Shown: in pieces, positions 1-17,959 of the stretch
How positions within the stretch are numbered: the first letter of the stretch is position 1
Layout: each line of letters begins with the position of its first letter
Origin: Lepidodermella squamata
Lineage: Eukaryota > Gastrotricha
DNA: 64,000 bases
NCBI GenBank assembly: GCA_047495785.1
Contig: JBLDXI010000015.1
Location: 3,844,001-3,908,000, forward strand
Direction: 5' to 3'
Made by a program: the position numbers and the translations under genes
Notes under the pieces: generated by a model
What the model saw: only the letters and a program-made list of their open reading frames with translations
Databases searched by the model: none
Told to the model about the DNA's origin: nothing

Positions 1-5431
<5,431 letters not shown>

Positions 5432-8400
5432 ATTTTAATCGATTATCGACCGTTTAGCACCACGGCAAATCAAATTTTTTACGATTATTTAATAATGATG
5501 ATCAGTTGATGAACCTATAGGTAATATGGAAACATAAGAGTATAGGTGTCATCAGGGTCATTTGAGGTGTACTCGTGGCGCCAGCTGTGGGTGTCGCTGA
5601 CGCCATTTGGCCGCTTCGACGATTTCGCTTCCTGCTGATAAGCAGGCAGCGGATAACACGAGGGCATGACCAGCGGGAGATGGATGATACGTAAGAATTA
5701 GGCATGTCAAGTAGAGGCACGCGCGAATGCGATACGGCACGATGCGCACTGGTCGGCGAATGTTTGCTTAGGCGACTAAAATTGTTGTTCGCTGACTTCC
5801 GAGAATTACATGATAAATAGGCAGTAGTCGCGCCGGCGTGGAGGAAGCGAGCCTAGCTTATCTCCCGGCGTGAGACAACGAACCCGGCGGACAGGGAACA
5901 TCAAAAGGTGAATCTCGATGGTGCCATCGTGGCGCGAGAGACAGATAAAAAAAAACACACGCAAATTATGCAAGATGCGGGGATGTGATTCAGAGAGGTA
6001 ACAAGACATGGCCACGTGCATAGGAAAAAAGGTCCAACTAAGGACGCACTTGCTATGGACAGACACGACAAGATCGAGCAAATAACGACAGGGTAATAAA
6101 ATAGGCGTGTGCGATGACAAGTGTGGAGGGTCTTCAAAAAAGCTAATTATTACAGCAAAAAGCTGTCTCTCTCGCTCTCTATCACTAGCGCCTCGATGTG
6201 TTGCACGCAGTGAAAAATGAGGGTTATTATAACAATAATAATTTTCGCAAACAGCAAATTGTGCCTAAAAACACCTCGAAAACCGCCGACCTCGCGAATA
6301 AAAATGAGAAGCGCGAAGATCAGCAAGTGAGTCGTTAATAATTACACCGCTCGGCTTCTATTTATTACTGGTCTTGCCGACTCGCCATGTGATGAGTGAG
6401 GCGCGGCTCAAAAAGAAAGGCGGTGATGGCATTGTGAGATACGACGACGGGGGCGGGGCGATCAAAACCGAGCTGAGCACCAGCCTCGCGAAAATTACCC
6501 CTACACTAATGAAACGAACGACTGACTACATATAGCTCCCGAACATTAATGATGCGGCTGATGATGGGTGTTTCGGGGATAGTCGACAAGATGAAGAAAA
6601 TAAATGGGTGCGCGCGTCAGCCGCCGCACATGGCGTTAATGTTCCGGAAAATCTTGCGCCCGAATATTACGGGGCTATAAAAACTCGCACGTGATTTTCG
6701 GGCGCAACGAGACACAACTCGGCGATCATTATCGCAAAGGCATGACGCGCCGCTCGGGTTGTTTATTACCTGCCTACTAACTACTTCTAAGCGATAGTTA
6801 ATAAAACTGACTGATGGCCTATCATATAGTACTGCTGACGAATATAATGAACTAAGTATCGAAGCGATGAGAATTTGGCCGTGCGGCCTATTTCGGTTCA
6901 AGTAGCGAGGTGATGCGAAATGGCCACGAGTTGGCGATTATCTCGTTAAATGATGTGGCAAAACGCGCATCGGGCGTGGGGCCCCACTTGTCGCACTCGA
7001 GCCGATGCGAACGGGCGCTGCCCAGGTGCGCCGGAGGAGCCAACGAGGCTCCATCTCGAGAATTAACGCGCTTCGAGTGTGCAATTACGCTGCCTGTCTT
7101 GGCGTTTTTAATACGCCTGCCTGATGCTCAGTCGCGCGTCAAAAATAGAGGCCTACTGGCAGTTTTAACACCGGGGACGCCCCCCTGCGATTAAGAACGT
7201 GTCGATAGCCCAAAATCACAACAGCTGTTTGCGTTGCACATTGTCTTGGCGCGATCTATCGGAAAGTTTCAACAAGACGCCTAGCAAAATAAGTGGCCAT
7301 CCCTGATCGCGCAATGTAGCAATTAGTCGTGAAGACACGCTAGGTTGTCATTAGTTGACTTGAACATTCATACGAGTGTCAAGGGCGTGCGCGTTTGTCG
7401 GCAAATAGCTCGCGCGGCGCCAATTAGTAGTTGCGGAACAAGGAAATCCTCGGAAGAATTCAGGCCTAGTAATGAACTCTCGTGAGTGCCGTGCCGAAAC
7501 GCGCCCAGCAGGTAGGGAAAGTTATCTACAAAGGCAGGTATAACAACAAAATAAACAGCGATTATACCTGAGAGGAGGCGGGGAGGGTAAGATATAACGC
7601 GAATCAAGCGAGCCACCTGGGTGATCTCATGGCCACGGTTAGCCAACTATTAGAAATATTTTTATCTTCGACGCGACAGTGGCGACGCTTCGAGATATCA
7701 TACTCGCAGTCTAGCAATGACGAAAGTGCACACAATAACCGCGTCCTTATCGCATCTTCGGCCGGTTCGGAGGGCCAAGTTCTCGGATAAGTTTTGTATC
7801 AAATCTACAGCTGGGAGTTTCGTGTCTGTGAACCGGTGTCGCGAGGTAATTAATCCTAAGCGTGACTAATGATAAAATAAGAATATCCGCAGTAAAATGC
7901 CTAGAATTTGACTCGGACGGCTGTTGTTGTTGTTGACGACGGCGGCGTAATGTGTGGGAAGCGGTGTAATAGAAACTGGCGAGGTGGTTCCTATCTTCGG
8001 CGGCGATAAGGCCCCGTCGCCTGTTTGCCGTTATATTATAGACAACGACGCACAGGGGTCGGTTGACGCACGGAAGAGGCGCGCAGGCCACAGAGACAAG
8101 TGAGGTGGGTGGGTATAGATTACAAATATAAACAAAAACATCTCGTGAGCTGGCGATTATTACTGCCAGAGATTCCGGCTACATCTGGCATAGCTCGACA
8201 CTGTTTTGGTGCTCTTCGTAATGTAATAAGTGTCATTAAGGGCTAAGAGACACTGCGCGTCCAAGGCAAACACCTATGAGGGGTGATGAGGGGTGATGCA
8301 ACCACCTCGTCGAGAAGTCACAGGCGATAGCAAGATGAGTAATAGAATAACGAAAAAAATCGACAGTAAATAATTTCAAACGACAAATTTCACCGACCGC

Positions 8401-11400
8401 TCACATCATATTTCAATCATCTTTAAAACAAACACCTCCATGTCTTAATGATATTTGGCGTCACAAAGATGATGCTACATCCGAGTTTAAGGAACATCTG
8501 TTTCAGGTATCAGGTTAAACTATGTCTCCACGTGTGCTTTTTTCACAGCCATCGCGGACCAAATTTGTACAACCAAAATGAACAAAGTTTTGTTCCTGTC
8601 CCTCATAAGAAGCATACATTATTAGAGAGGATTAAACTGAGAAATTCAGATTTTAAAATTGAACCATGGTATCGAAAAGCAAGTGCGAGAGAAAATTTGA
8701 GCGGAATCAGTCGACGATCGGGCACGGTTAGGTGCGTAGTCGGAGTTGTTTATAGCTGGCGGCAATTGTGTGACGAACGAGATCTATGGCGAAAAGAGAT
8801 GCGAGGGGAGGAGAGGGAAGAAGAAGAGGAGGAAGCTCACTCAGGGGAGCCATCGGCGATTTGATGCGCCAACCTGTGCCGAGGTGTAATAAAACGACGC
8901 CGGCGCTGAGGAACGTGCGTGCGCGGTGATAGGCCGTCGAGGATTGTTGGTGATCATTAAAAATTAACCAACCCGGCCCGGACTAGTTGCAGGTAGTAAT
9001 AATATTCTTAATATAATAATCACGCGCCCGAGCAGCGCACGACGGTATCCTCATAGTCTCATCCGACGCCGTCTTCTTTTTGCGCGCGCTTTATTGCGCC
9101 GTTGAATTATTTCGCATCGGGAGAAGAGAGCGAGCGCAGAAATCGTCATCGTCATCACGCGGCCGCGATGAAAGACAGCGCGTCGAATATTTATTAAGCA
9201 TGCCTTCACTTATTAGGTAGCAATAGATTAGGTATGCGTGTCCTGACATTTTCGCTACTATTACTGCTACTACTACGCTATGGCTGATGATGAGCGGGAT
9301 GGGACGGCGATGAAGATTTGATGCCAAGGTGCAATATAACAATTCAGCAATAACAACAATAATGATGCCAAAACATTTCCTCGCATAACACAGCGCGCCC
9401 GAAAGACACAAATAATAATCGCAAGCAGGTAGCTGCTGCTAGTCCTCTTAGCAATAAATTGCCTGATTTTCCCTTCGCCAAGCAAGTAATGATAATTAAA
9501 AAATTCTCAATAATGTTTTGATATTTTTTTTGAAAAATTAGCGCGTGGGCGAATAATGATAATTAGTTACGCACGTGGTATATGATAGTACACCGCTTGA
9601 TGCTACCGATAGTTAATTAGGAAAAAGGTCAAGGTCACCTCGTAATTATCGAATGTTGATTGTGCGAAGTGACACAAGCGCACGAGTTTACAATTTTATC
9701 TGAGTGTTCAGCCGTTATTTTCTAAATTTAGTAGCACATTCATTTGGGAGCATCAGACACGCTCGCATGGCGCCACGCATCTCGCGTGTTCATCATTTTC
9801 CAACCTGAAAAGATGAGCAGTTAGACCAAGTAATTGAAAGAGGACAAGGAGATATCCAATTCGCATAAAAATTCCGAAGGTTAAAACAATTAGTTCAGCC
9901 GATTTGAAAAGAAATTTCAAAAGTGAAACGCAATTCAAGTTGACAAAGCGGAAAGAGAAGAAGGGTTAGTGGCAGCGAGTGAGTGTCCGAGTGGCAGCGG
10001 CACATCATCATGAGCGCTGCCGAGCCTCTCTCGTGAGTAAAACACCGAGCCACTCAGTGAAAAATTAACGCCAACGGCGCCAACAGCAGAGCGCGCGCGC
10101 CGCTCTATTATGTCGAGCTCTGAGCGCATGTGAGAAAAAAAATTGTTCTTTCACGCAGCAGGGATCCCACTCCGCATCGACGTCATCTTAAAACACATAC
10201 CTAATATACCTGGAGGCTCGACGCAGAACATCTCAATTTCGCCAGACACCCGCTTATTATTGACAACAGAGTGTTTAATCCCCATTTTTCAGCGCTTTTC
10301 TTCTTCTTCACTATTATTACTACGGCAGTATTCCGCAGCCAGTGAGCGGCGAGCCTCTGTGTGTTCTTCGTCTTCTGCGCGTTTTTAAAAAGAATAATTT
10401 TCTGCGCCTGAGACTAAAGGCTAAGTGTTATTACAGAGTTTGGCAAGTAAGTAACTAATAGTTAAGTATATTGTAAAAAGCTCAAACAAATAAATAAATA
10501 GACTATTATCATCATCATCAGTTTAGCCGTATTTTACTCTTTCAATACCATCTCGCCGCTCGCTCCGTGTCCACGCACCTTAAAGAAACACACCACGCCG
10601 CTGCCGACGTTCACAGCAGCAGCGGCAGCAGAAAACATGTGTCACGCGCGCGCCGAGCGGGTGAGCGCGCAAAAATTTGCAGTCGAGGCCACCTTTTTGT
10701 TCGGCAGCCTCTGTGTGCGTCCTCCTACGTATAATATACGCAGTCGTCTCCTCTCCGTGATGTTCTTGTCGTCAAAATAAAGAGAGAAAAGAGCCAGCGA
10801 CGATGTAGAAGCAGCAGCAGTAATAATAATAATAATAATCGGCGAGTGAACAAAACACATGACAAAAATTAAGCGCAGCTCCGCAGCCTCGTCACACGCT
10901 CCGAGGCCAAGGTGTATGTTACAGCACGATCTGGTGCGAGAAAGATTGTTCGCGCGCTGCTCCCGCAACACACAAAAACGACGGCCGAGTAGTACCAGGC
11001 CTTATTATAGCCGTGAGTAATAATAATAATGTACCTAGATAATAGCCGTCGATGTTTTTCGCCGACGAAAAATGAGAGTTGCGTCAAAACAATGAGAGGA
11101 AGCATAGTTGCAGGCAATAAGTTTCGGGTTTGAAACGTGTCTACGAAAATGAAGTCGATGAAGAAGAAGACAAGGATAAGCTGACGAGACGTAGTGGCTC
11201 GCAAAGGGTGAAATAACAAAAACAAACGGGGCGAAGGTGCTATCTACGACCAGTTTTAATAATAATAATAATAAGACTTGCTCGGCAGATGCGTCTCACT
11301 AATGCTATATAGTAGAAGCGGATGATGATGATGACGATTCGTAAAACTGGTTGACGGGGCGCAAAAACACAGCCAAATTGTTGCTGCCACCTCACTTTCG

Positions 11401-13680
11401 TATCTACAACAGGGCATCTCTCGCGGCCTTGCGCGCATAATTTATCAATAATTCAAGCTCAAAATGACGCGAGGCAGCAACGTTAGGGATGAGACACCTT
11501 GTGTATAAGAAACGCGGTCGCGTGTAATTCTTTTTTTCTCTCTCGAAGAGCCCTGTAAGTATTGTCAGTCGAGCTTAGATACTACAAGCGGGGGGAAACA
11601 AAAGACGACGCATCTTTTGCGCGTGAAAATTGGGTCGCCAAAAAAATGGGTTGATTCGCCGCGAAAATATTCGATATTTGATGTCTTAAGGCGGGGTTGC
11701 ATCCTTGGCGACACGGCGCGTGATAAGATAAGAAGCGCATAAAAAAATTGACAGAATGTGCGCACATTCGAATAAAAATACATCGAATACCTGGGCTGTA
11801 GTACCAAGCTTGGAATAACGAAGCAGCCTTTGATGAGAAATTTTCTGTAATTTTTTGTAACAAAAGAGACATCTATGTGATACAGAAAAAAAAATCTGGA
11901 AAAAGGAAAAATAGCAAAAAACATCGAATATTGGGAGCACTCAATTTCGCTTAAAAATGCTTCCGAATTGTAATCAATGTGATATGATTGATGTTGATTG
12001 CCATTCGAATCATTCGACTTGGAAAATGGGGGCTTATTTGTATATAAAATCCGCCTCAAGTGATTTTTCTGAAAAAGCGTTTTCATCAAAGTTGAACTGA
12101 AAATGTTTGTCCGCGTTGACAATAAGCGGTAAAGCCTAATTTTATAGAACATTTTTGTGGGTTATGGAACTTTTTTCAAGGTGCGCCAGTTCCAAGAGTG
12201 GCAGCCATGCTGGCGCCATCTTACAACACTCCAATTAAGATGTTAATCACCGTGATATTTGTTACAATTACGGCTCAGATAATGAGACAAGGAGGGCTAG
12301 GGCGAAAAAAATTCTGACAACGAGATGATGATGATGATGAATGCCGTGGTTTTTTTTACATTTTGTTGAACCTGAGGCGAAAGAGATAACTATCTAGCGC
12401 AAACGGCCCAACGACTACGCAGACAGCTCGTCAAAAGCTGCGCGGGGAGATGAGCGAGACAGATTAGCCATACACGTGTGTTGGTTTTCCTAAGGAAAAT
12501 ATATGGCTAAGCGCGATTTTTTGAATACAATAAAGCGTTGAACGAAGCTCATGCGCTAAGCAGATTTTACGCCTCATCATAATCATCCTCGCATCATCAT
12601 AATCATAATCGCCGAGATTTTTGTGTTTCACCTGTACACAAACGCCTGATTTAGTAATAACATGTATCAGCAGAAAAGAACCATCGTCATCTGTGCATAC
12701 ATTATACTACATACGCTCATTTCAAACACGCCGCCGTCATCAAAGTTTGCGTTCTGCTACTATTGCCACTGATAATTCTTGGCGCGGCAAAGTGGCTGCT
12801 AGATTTCGCCCGCGGTGACAATGAAACGTCGCCGTTACGTTGAAACGGCGGTTCCATGATGTCTTGCGCGCGCTTCGTGTTTATTTTGACGCCAAGTTTG
12901 CATTTCTCACAGGTTTGCGCGAGCCCTCGACGCGCCCAACCTAAACACACCGGAGGCTAATAAAACACTTGAACGCTCGTGATGCCGGTAATATCAATAG
13001 CGCGCGTATTACACAGGTAAAAATCGCCGCGCAGTTGAATTTTAAACGGCGTTTTTATTCAGCACGACATAGCTGTAGTAAAGCGGAGAAAACAAACACA
13101 AATGATAATAATACCTTGAAGAAAATCACAAGTTGACACATATTAAATGGTATAGAGGCTCATCACCCCATCATTATTACTCAAATTTTTTCTTGTCCGA
13201 GTTGCTATCGCCATTGAGAGCTTTTTTTAGTACAAAGCGGCGGATGCGTTCTCGCCATTGCAACGCGTGTTATCTCTTTTCGAAGCATCAAGTGTTGTTT
13301 TCCTTCTGTCTTATTGCTCATCAACAGCTTCGACGAGCTCTGTCGCGTGCTGAGCTGCATCTATTTTAAACTGTGAATAACTGTAGCAAATCGTCGACAC
13401 AAGTCATAAAAAATTGTCCGAATCGTCAAAACACCGATTTTTTCCCCGCGTTGTGACATTTCTCGAGAGAGCTGCATCTTCTAATTGATATAATTTATAT
13501 CTATATTTCTTATAGCTTCGAATTCCGCTGTAGTGGCCGACGGGCTGTAGTCGCCTTGGCTTATTTTATTATCGTATTTGTGTCTGTGTGTGAAAAATAG
13601 GTCATTGTTATCGCGTCCAAAATTAGCAACATTTAGAGACAAAATCGTGCCATTCAAATGTTCAATAAAATTTTTCATCA
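5432..13680. other. Long non-coding stretch upstream of the PRDM gene
   Basis: I see no exon with domain similarity here on either strand. Open frames exist (for example 8448-8864 plus and 11565-12152 minus) but have skewed composition, no recognisable domain and no convincing splice partners. The DNA is rich in TAATTA, ATCATC and CGCG words and short microsatellites (TAA-type runs near 10820-10840 and 11256-11275). Given its position it may hold 5' untranslated exons and enhancers of the PRDM gene, but this is inference only. Confidence 0.5.
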
Positions 13681-14381
13681 TAAAAGCTCTTGCGCCTTAA
13701 ACAAAACAATATTTGGCGCCGTGGTGTTTGTGTATCTCGAGAAATGTCGGGTTACTCCACTGAAGCTTGAAGTAACTTGATTCAATGGTCATTTCGATCG
13801 AATCAAGCGGAACTAAGAATCGCTGATGGGCACCTATGCCAGCTGCCAGCTGGAAGGGCGTTGATTAATGTTCCCTACCGAATTTCCTAAGCTTGATATC
13901 GCGAATTGCTGTTGAAACTGATGTTTTGAAATATTCGCGAAAACCGATTGAAGCTAACCTGAGCCGACCGAAGTTAGGCTACAAAAATCATGAAACTTAC
14001 ACACCAAAATGTTTCTTACAAATTACAAATTAAGCCGGACTCAGACCCCGAAAATCGGTCCGGGTTAGACAATAAAGTTAACATGGTCCAATTTAGACAA
14101 AATTACTAAATACTCGTTTTGTCGGATATGGTTTGAAAACGGACGAACTGACGCCGAAACGGACCGAAATGACATGACTACCGGGGACATGCGACGTAGA
14201 TGTTGCAGGACGCAGGACCACCCAGATGTTTTGCCAGAGCAACAAAACACGAATATTCAGAAAATCGCCCCGGCCGCTGCATCAAAACAATGATGAATCG
14301 AACAAGATGTTTCGCGATGTTTTCAGGCAAAAAATCGGGGTAGTCCTGCGTCTGTGTCAACATCTATGTCACATGACCGGA

Positions 14382-15270
14382 GGTACAATTTTGACAGGTA
14401 CAAGCTTGGCAACTTTTTTTCTACCTAATTGCCTACCTGCGGTTGACTTCCTAAAATTCTTGAAAAATATCTAAAAAATCCCATGGCTCCTGTAGAATAA
14501 GGGTATCGATTCTGTTTTCCCGAATTCGATTCCATTATTGACTGCTGATTTTTGGAATCGAACCCTCGAAAACCCTAAAATCAACTTTCTGGATCTCTTC
14601 ACCTGGGCGGTTTTAGATAATTATTTATACCAAAATGAAGCTGGCGTTTAGCTGGTAATTATTGAGGTGAGAGCAGTAAATTTTGTAAAGCCAGTTTCAG
14701 GTAAATTACCAGCAAAGTAGCGATTTTGGAGGAGCAATTTTGACAACTCGTCAGTACTGTTTTTACAGCAGGTACAATTTTGGCAACTAAAAAACTACGT
14801 TGAAAGACTCGATATATTTTCAAATGGTACTTCGATGAGGCCTGTCTCATGTTGAGAATTGTAGAACTTTTTCCCAGATTCTAACACCGTTCGTTTATCT
14901 TTGGTAAAGTTTCGGAGCAATATCTTGAAAACATCGTTTAATACAAAAAATCCAGAATCAAATAAAAATCTCAATTTTCACCACGAGCACGATGAATCAC
15001 TGCTGACGCTAGAGGATCAAGTTGAAAAAGGGGCATTACCATAGAGTTGTCAAAGTTGTACTAGCTTCTCAAAATTGTACCTTTCTTCCGAGCCTTTTTT
15101 CTCAGATGAATTACCTGGATCAGGCCGTGGACAAAATACAAAAACTATATGCCCAGGACAAGGGAATTCTAACGGTGTAAACATTTGCAAATTTGAAAAT
15201 CAATTCACCTGCATTAATTTTCTGGATTTTTTTTTACAAAGTTGTACCTTTTTGTTGTCAAAATTGTACC
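14382..15270. repeat. Inverted-repeat region built on GGTACAATTTTGACA
   Basis: GGTACAATTTTGACA occurs at 14382-14396. Its exact reverse complement is at 15256-15270. Close copies lie between: GGAGCAATTTTGACA at 14731-14745, GGTACAATTTTGGCA at 14771-14785, and a reversed copy at 15067-15081. Both outer copies are followed a few bases inward by a second GGTACAA-type word. The arrangement suggests a non-autonomous DNA element or a degenerate repeat cluster; no target-site duplication was recognised. Confidence 0.4.
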
Positions 15271-15408
15271 GTCACCCGGTATCTGCTACTAATTTATTAC
15301 TTTGAGAAAACTTTTATTTACTGAGCTCTCAACTTTGGGATTTGCGCTCTTAAATAAATGAATTCCGGTTTAGACGACTTTCGCCGTATACGGCGTTCGC
15401 GTTCGGCG

Positions 15409-15512
15409 TTCGCGTAATAATACTCTTCTAAAAATAGCTTTGCTACTTTTTGCATGCATTCTAGCTTTTTTGTAGCTATTTTTAGCTATCACTCAGAGTA
15501 TTATTACGCGAA
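15409..15512. mobile_element. Short snap-back (MITE-like) hairpin
   Basis: Positions 15409-15426 and 15495-15512 are perfect 18-base inverted repeats (TTCGCGTAATAATACTCT). The arms continue inward with CTAAAAATAGCT on the left pairing with AGCTATTTTTAG on the right, leaving only a small asymmetric bulge. The whole 104-base unit can fold back on itself. No flanking duplication was found, so it may be a MITE remnant or simply a foldback repeat. Confidence 0.45.
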
Positions 15513-17606
15513 TAGGGTGACCGATGCATGCCGAAATAGTGTGACCTATCAAGTCCTATCAATAATCGGGAAGGTGTTATTAAGGTGAATCTCCAATGAG
15601 TGTGTTGCCGTTGGATAGCTTACGGCCAATCTTAAATTTGCATATGATTGGGTGGCTTCTGTTGTGCTATCTAATGTAACCTACTCAGGGTTCTGTAACT
15701 TTTCCACCTTTTCAATTTTTATCGGCCCAAGTCGCCCCAATTTGACGGTGCGATGAATGTTATTATTGCTCCGCTGACTAGATTTCAGGTCAAACTATGC
15801 CGTTCCGCCTCATGCATCATGGTCAGAAAGCTAATCATTGGTCTTAGTTTCGCCCGGTATTTCTATCGTTCGTGTTATTATGAGCAGCTGCATAACATTT
15901 TTAACTTTGATCTGAACTTCGGCACATTTATTGAGTACTCGAGGTAAAAAGTAGCAACCGGCAGTTATGGTGCTTCATCGTTTCAAATTCAAGCTGTGTG
16001 CCAGGCCTGAGTTAAATCTTAGAAATACTTGCGTCCAGCAACACTACTATTCCGCTTTCCGATGATGGCTATAGAAAAAAATTAATCAGCTGCAAATTGA
16101 TTGAAAAAGGCAAGCAATTCTCGTTTCACCGTATTTATTTTGTTCTGGCAATTCATCAAATATTAGGATTTCCATCACAAATGAGACGAAGAGGAGCGTG
16201 CGAGTAGAAAGCGAGACTCAGAAGCGAGACAGGCGACGAGCAGTGTGGTCAGAACGCGGCCGCACTCACCCGAAACTGGCCTTCATAACCGAGAAGAAAA
16301 ATCACCAACATAGTTTTGCTTTCATTTATTATTGAAATAAAGACTGGGCGCCCGGTAAAAACAACCGCAGCTAGGAGAGTCATTCGACCGGGAGACGAGC
16401 TGGTGGCGTCTCCCAAGCCCGCTTTTCGACGAAGCCACAAAAAACACACCCGGCCGCTCGCGCTTTGGAATGAAAGAAAGAGTGAGGTCGCCACTTCCAA
16501 CATCAACGGTAAAAGCGAGTCGAGTTCTCAGTCTATTAACAGGCACTAAAAGCAGCGAGCAGATTTCGTGCAATCATCTTTGCAAATCATGTTCAGGCAA
16601 AGCTCGCGCCCGGCCAGGTGTGCGGTTCGAAACGAAAAAACATCATCTCCAAAAAGCCGCTAGCAAGTAGATACGCAGACGCCCGCTTCACACAACACGC
16701 CAGTTTCGGCTACATGCCACGCCCTTAAAAACGCGCTAGCCGCGAGTCATCAAGCTTCGAGGAGTCCGCGATGAAAAACCTTCGCACGATATAATTTCGC
16801 TTATAACAAGTATAAGAAACCGCGATTTCGTGGACAAAAATTACGCAACTAGAAAATTAGAAATGAAGTGCGTTTTTAACGCGATTGAAAAATTCTACCT
16901 TAAAAATATTTTGTCCATGAAAACGCGGCACGCAAAAATTCAAAAATATTATGTCAGCAGGAGCCGAATCTGCGAGCGCTACCCATGAAATTCAATGCTT
17001 GTGGACGAACGATATAGCAACTTCGTGTGTAGAGAGAAAAGACTTGTTGTAGACAGAAGAAAGCTTTTTGGCAAAAAACGGCACGGATAGCGCTCGACCT
17101 TTCATGATGAAGACGCAACGAGTGAAACGAGAAAAAAAGCGCCTGCAGCCGGCCAATGAATACATCCGACCGGCCAAAGTGGCGCAGTTTTTTTTATAGC
17201 AATCTAAGAGAAGAAATAAACCCGACTAGACTTGTAATAATTGACCCCGGTCTTAACTATTCTTCTCGTGGTTTTTTCTAGAAAAATTATCATTTTCCCG
17301 GCTTCCGAGTCCTTGATTACGAAATTATTTGCCTTAGTTCTACAGCCGGTAGCTGTCTTTCCAGCAGTCAGTTTTGCAGTTGTTTCGCAAAAAACAGAGA
17401 CCACAAAATTCTCCAAATGATGATATGGAAAAGAAGTGTTGTTTGTGATGTGATTGCACAGAAACGATGACGATGAAGTTTGATGAGCGAAGCGCGTGAT
17501 GAGGAAAAAGAAGCGTTCACATCATAGTAATTTCATTTCACTTAATGCTTCATCCATCGTGTTCTGTTGTGACCAGATCAATGTTTCGTTCACGATGAGT
17601 GACGGT

Positions 17607-17631
17607 AGAGAGAGAGAGAGAGAGAGAGAGA
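17607..17631. repeat. (AG)n microsatellite
   Basis: About twelve uninterrupted AG dinucleotides sit in a purine-rich tract. Read on the minus strand this is a CT tract that would act as a polypyrimidine stretch, which matters if the candidate exon at 17813-17959 is spliced. Confidence 0.85.
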
Positions 17632-17812
17632 AGATAAGATGAAGATAGAGAGGAGAGAAGTTGTTCTTCTAAGGAACGCTCATCGTCGCAGAATTTTCAA
17701 AATTTGTAGTTGGATCGAAAACCTTGCGATGAGCGCAATCTGACGGGAATTCAGAAGCGGTACGGTAGATGGATAGATTTATATAAGATTTTGTGAATAG
17801 ATATATATATAC

Positions 17813-17959
17813 CATCATCGATCGCACAGCCGCCTTTCTTGGTTTCTTTTGAATTGAGCTTCCAGGCGCTGCAATGCACGCTGAATTGGTAATAATAAAC
17901 GCAAGAAGAGAAGTAAAAAGAAGTAAACATTTCGTCGCCGCGACGATCGCCATATTCAT
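17813..17959 (-). CDS. Possible first coding exon of a small secreted protein
   Basis: The minus-strand ATG at 17959 opens a 49-codon frame that begins like a classical signal peptide: MNMAIVAATK, then a hydrophobic core (CLLLFTSLLAFIITNSA), a small-residue cleavage region (CIAAPGSS) and a basic stretch (QKKPRKAAVR). It stops at a GTATAT donor-like site right after two Met codons, in phase 0. Unspliced, the frame would run to 17669 with less convincing sequence. A neuropeptide or small secreted precursor would fit this N-terminus, but I could not identify a downstream exon with confidence between 16250 and 17750. It remains a candidate. Confidence 0.3.

Larger units (their letters stand above)
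13681..16240. repeat. Repeat-rich block with inverted-repeat elements
   Basis: This block differs in texture from its flanks, with fewer CGCG words and more short repeated phrases. It contains at least two separate structures listed individually: an approximately 0.9 kb region bounded by inverted copies of GGTACAATTTTGACA, and a hairpin element at 15409-15512. No transposase-like reading frame was seen, so any mobile elements here would be non-autonomous or remnants. Confidence 0.45.

Noticed and set aside
8448-8864. 138-codon plus-strand open frame
   Set aside because: It ends in a run of Glu/Arg from a purine tract, has no recognisable domain, and codon choice looks random.
11565-12152. 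195-codon minus-strand open frame in the gene desert
   Set aside because: It is Phe/Tyr/Arg/Ser-rich with no domain or signal features, overlaps two other open frames in other phases, and has no splice partners; it looks like chance openness in AT-rich DNA.
16249-16573. Overlapping minus-strand frames with Cys-containing peptide-like ends
   Set aside because: I considered them as downstream exons of the secreted-peptide candidate at 17813, but could not obtain a phase-consistent join ending in a sensible peptide; left unassigned.
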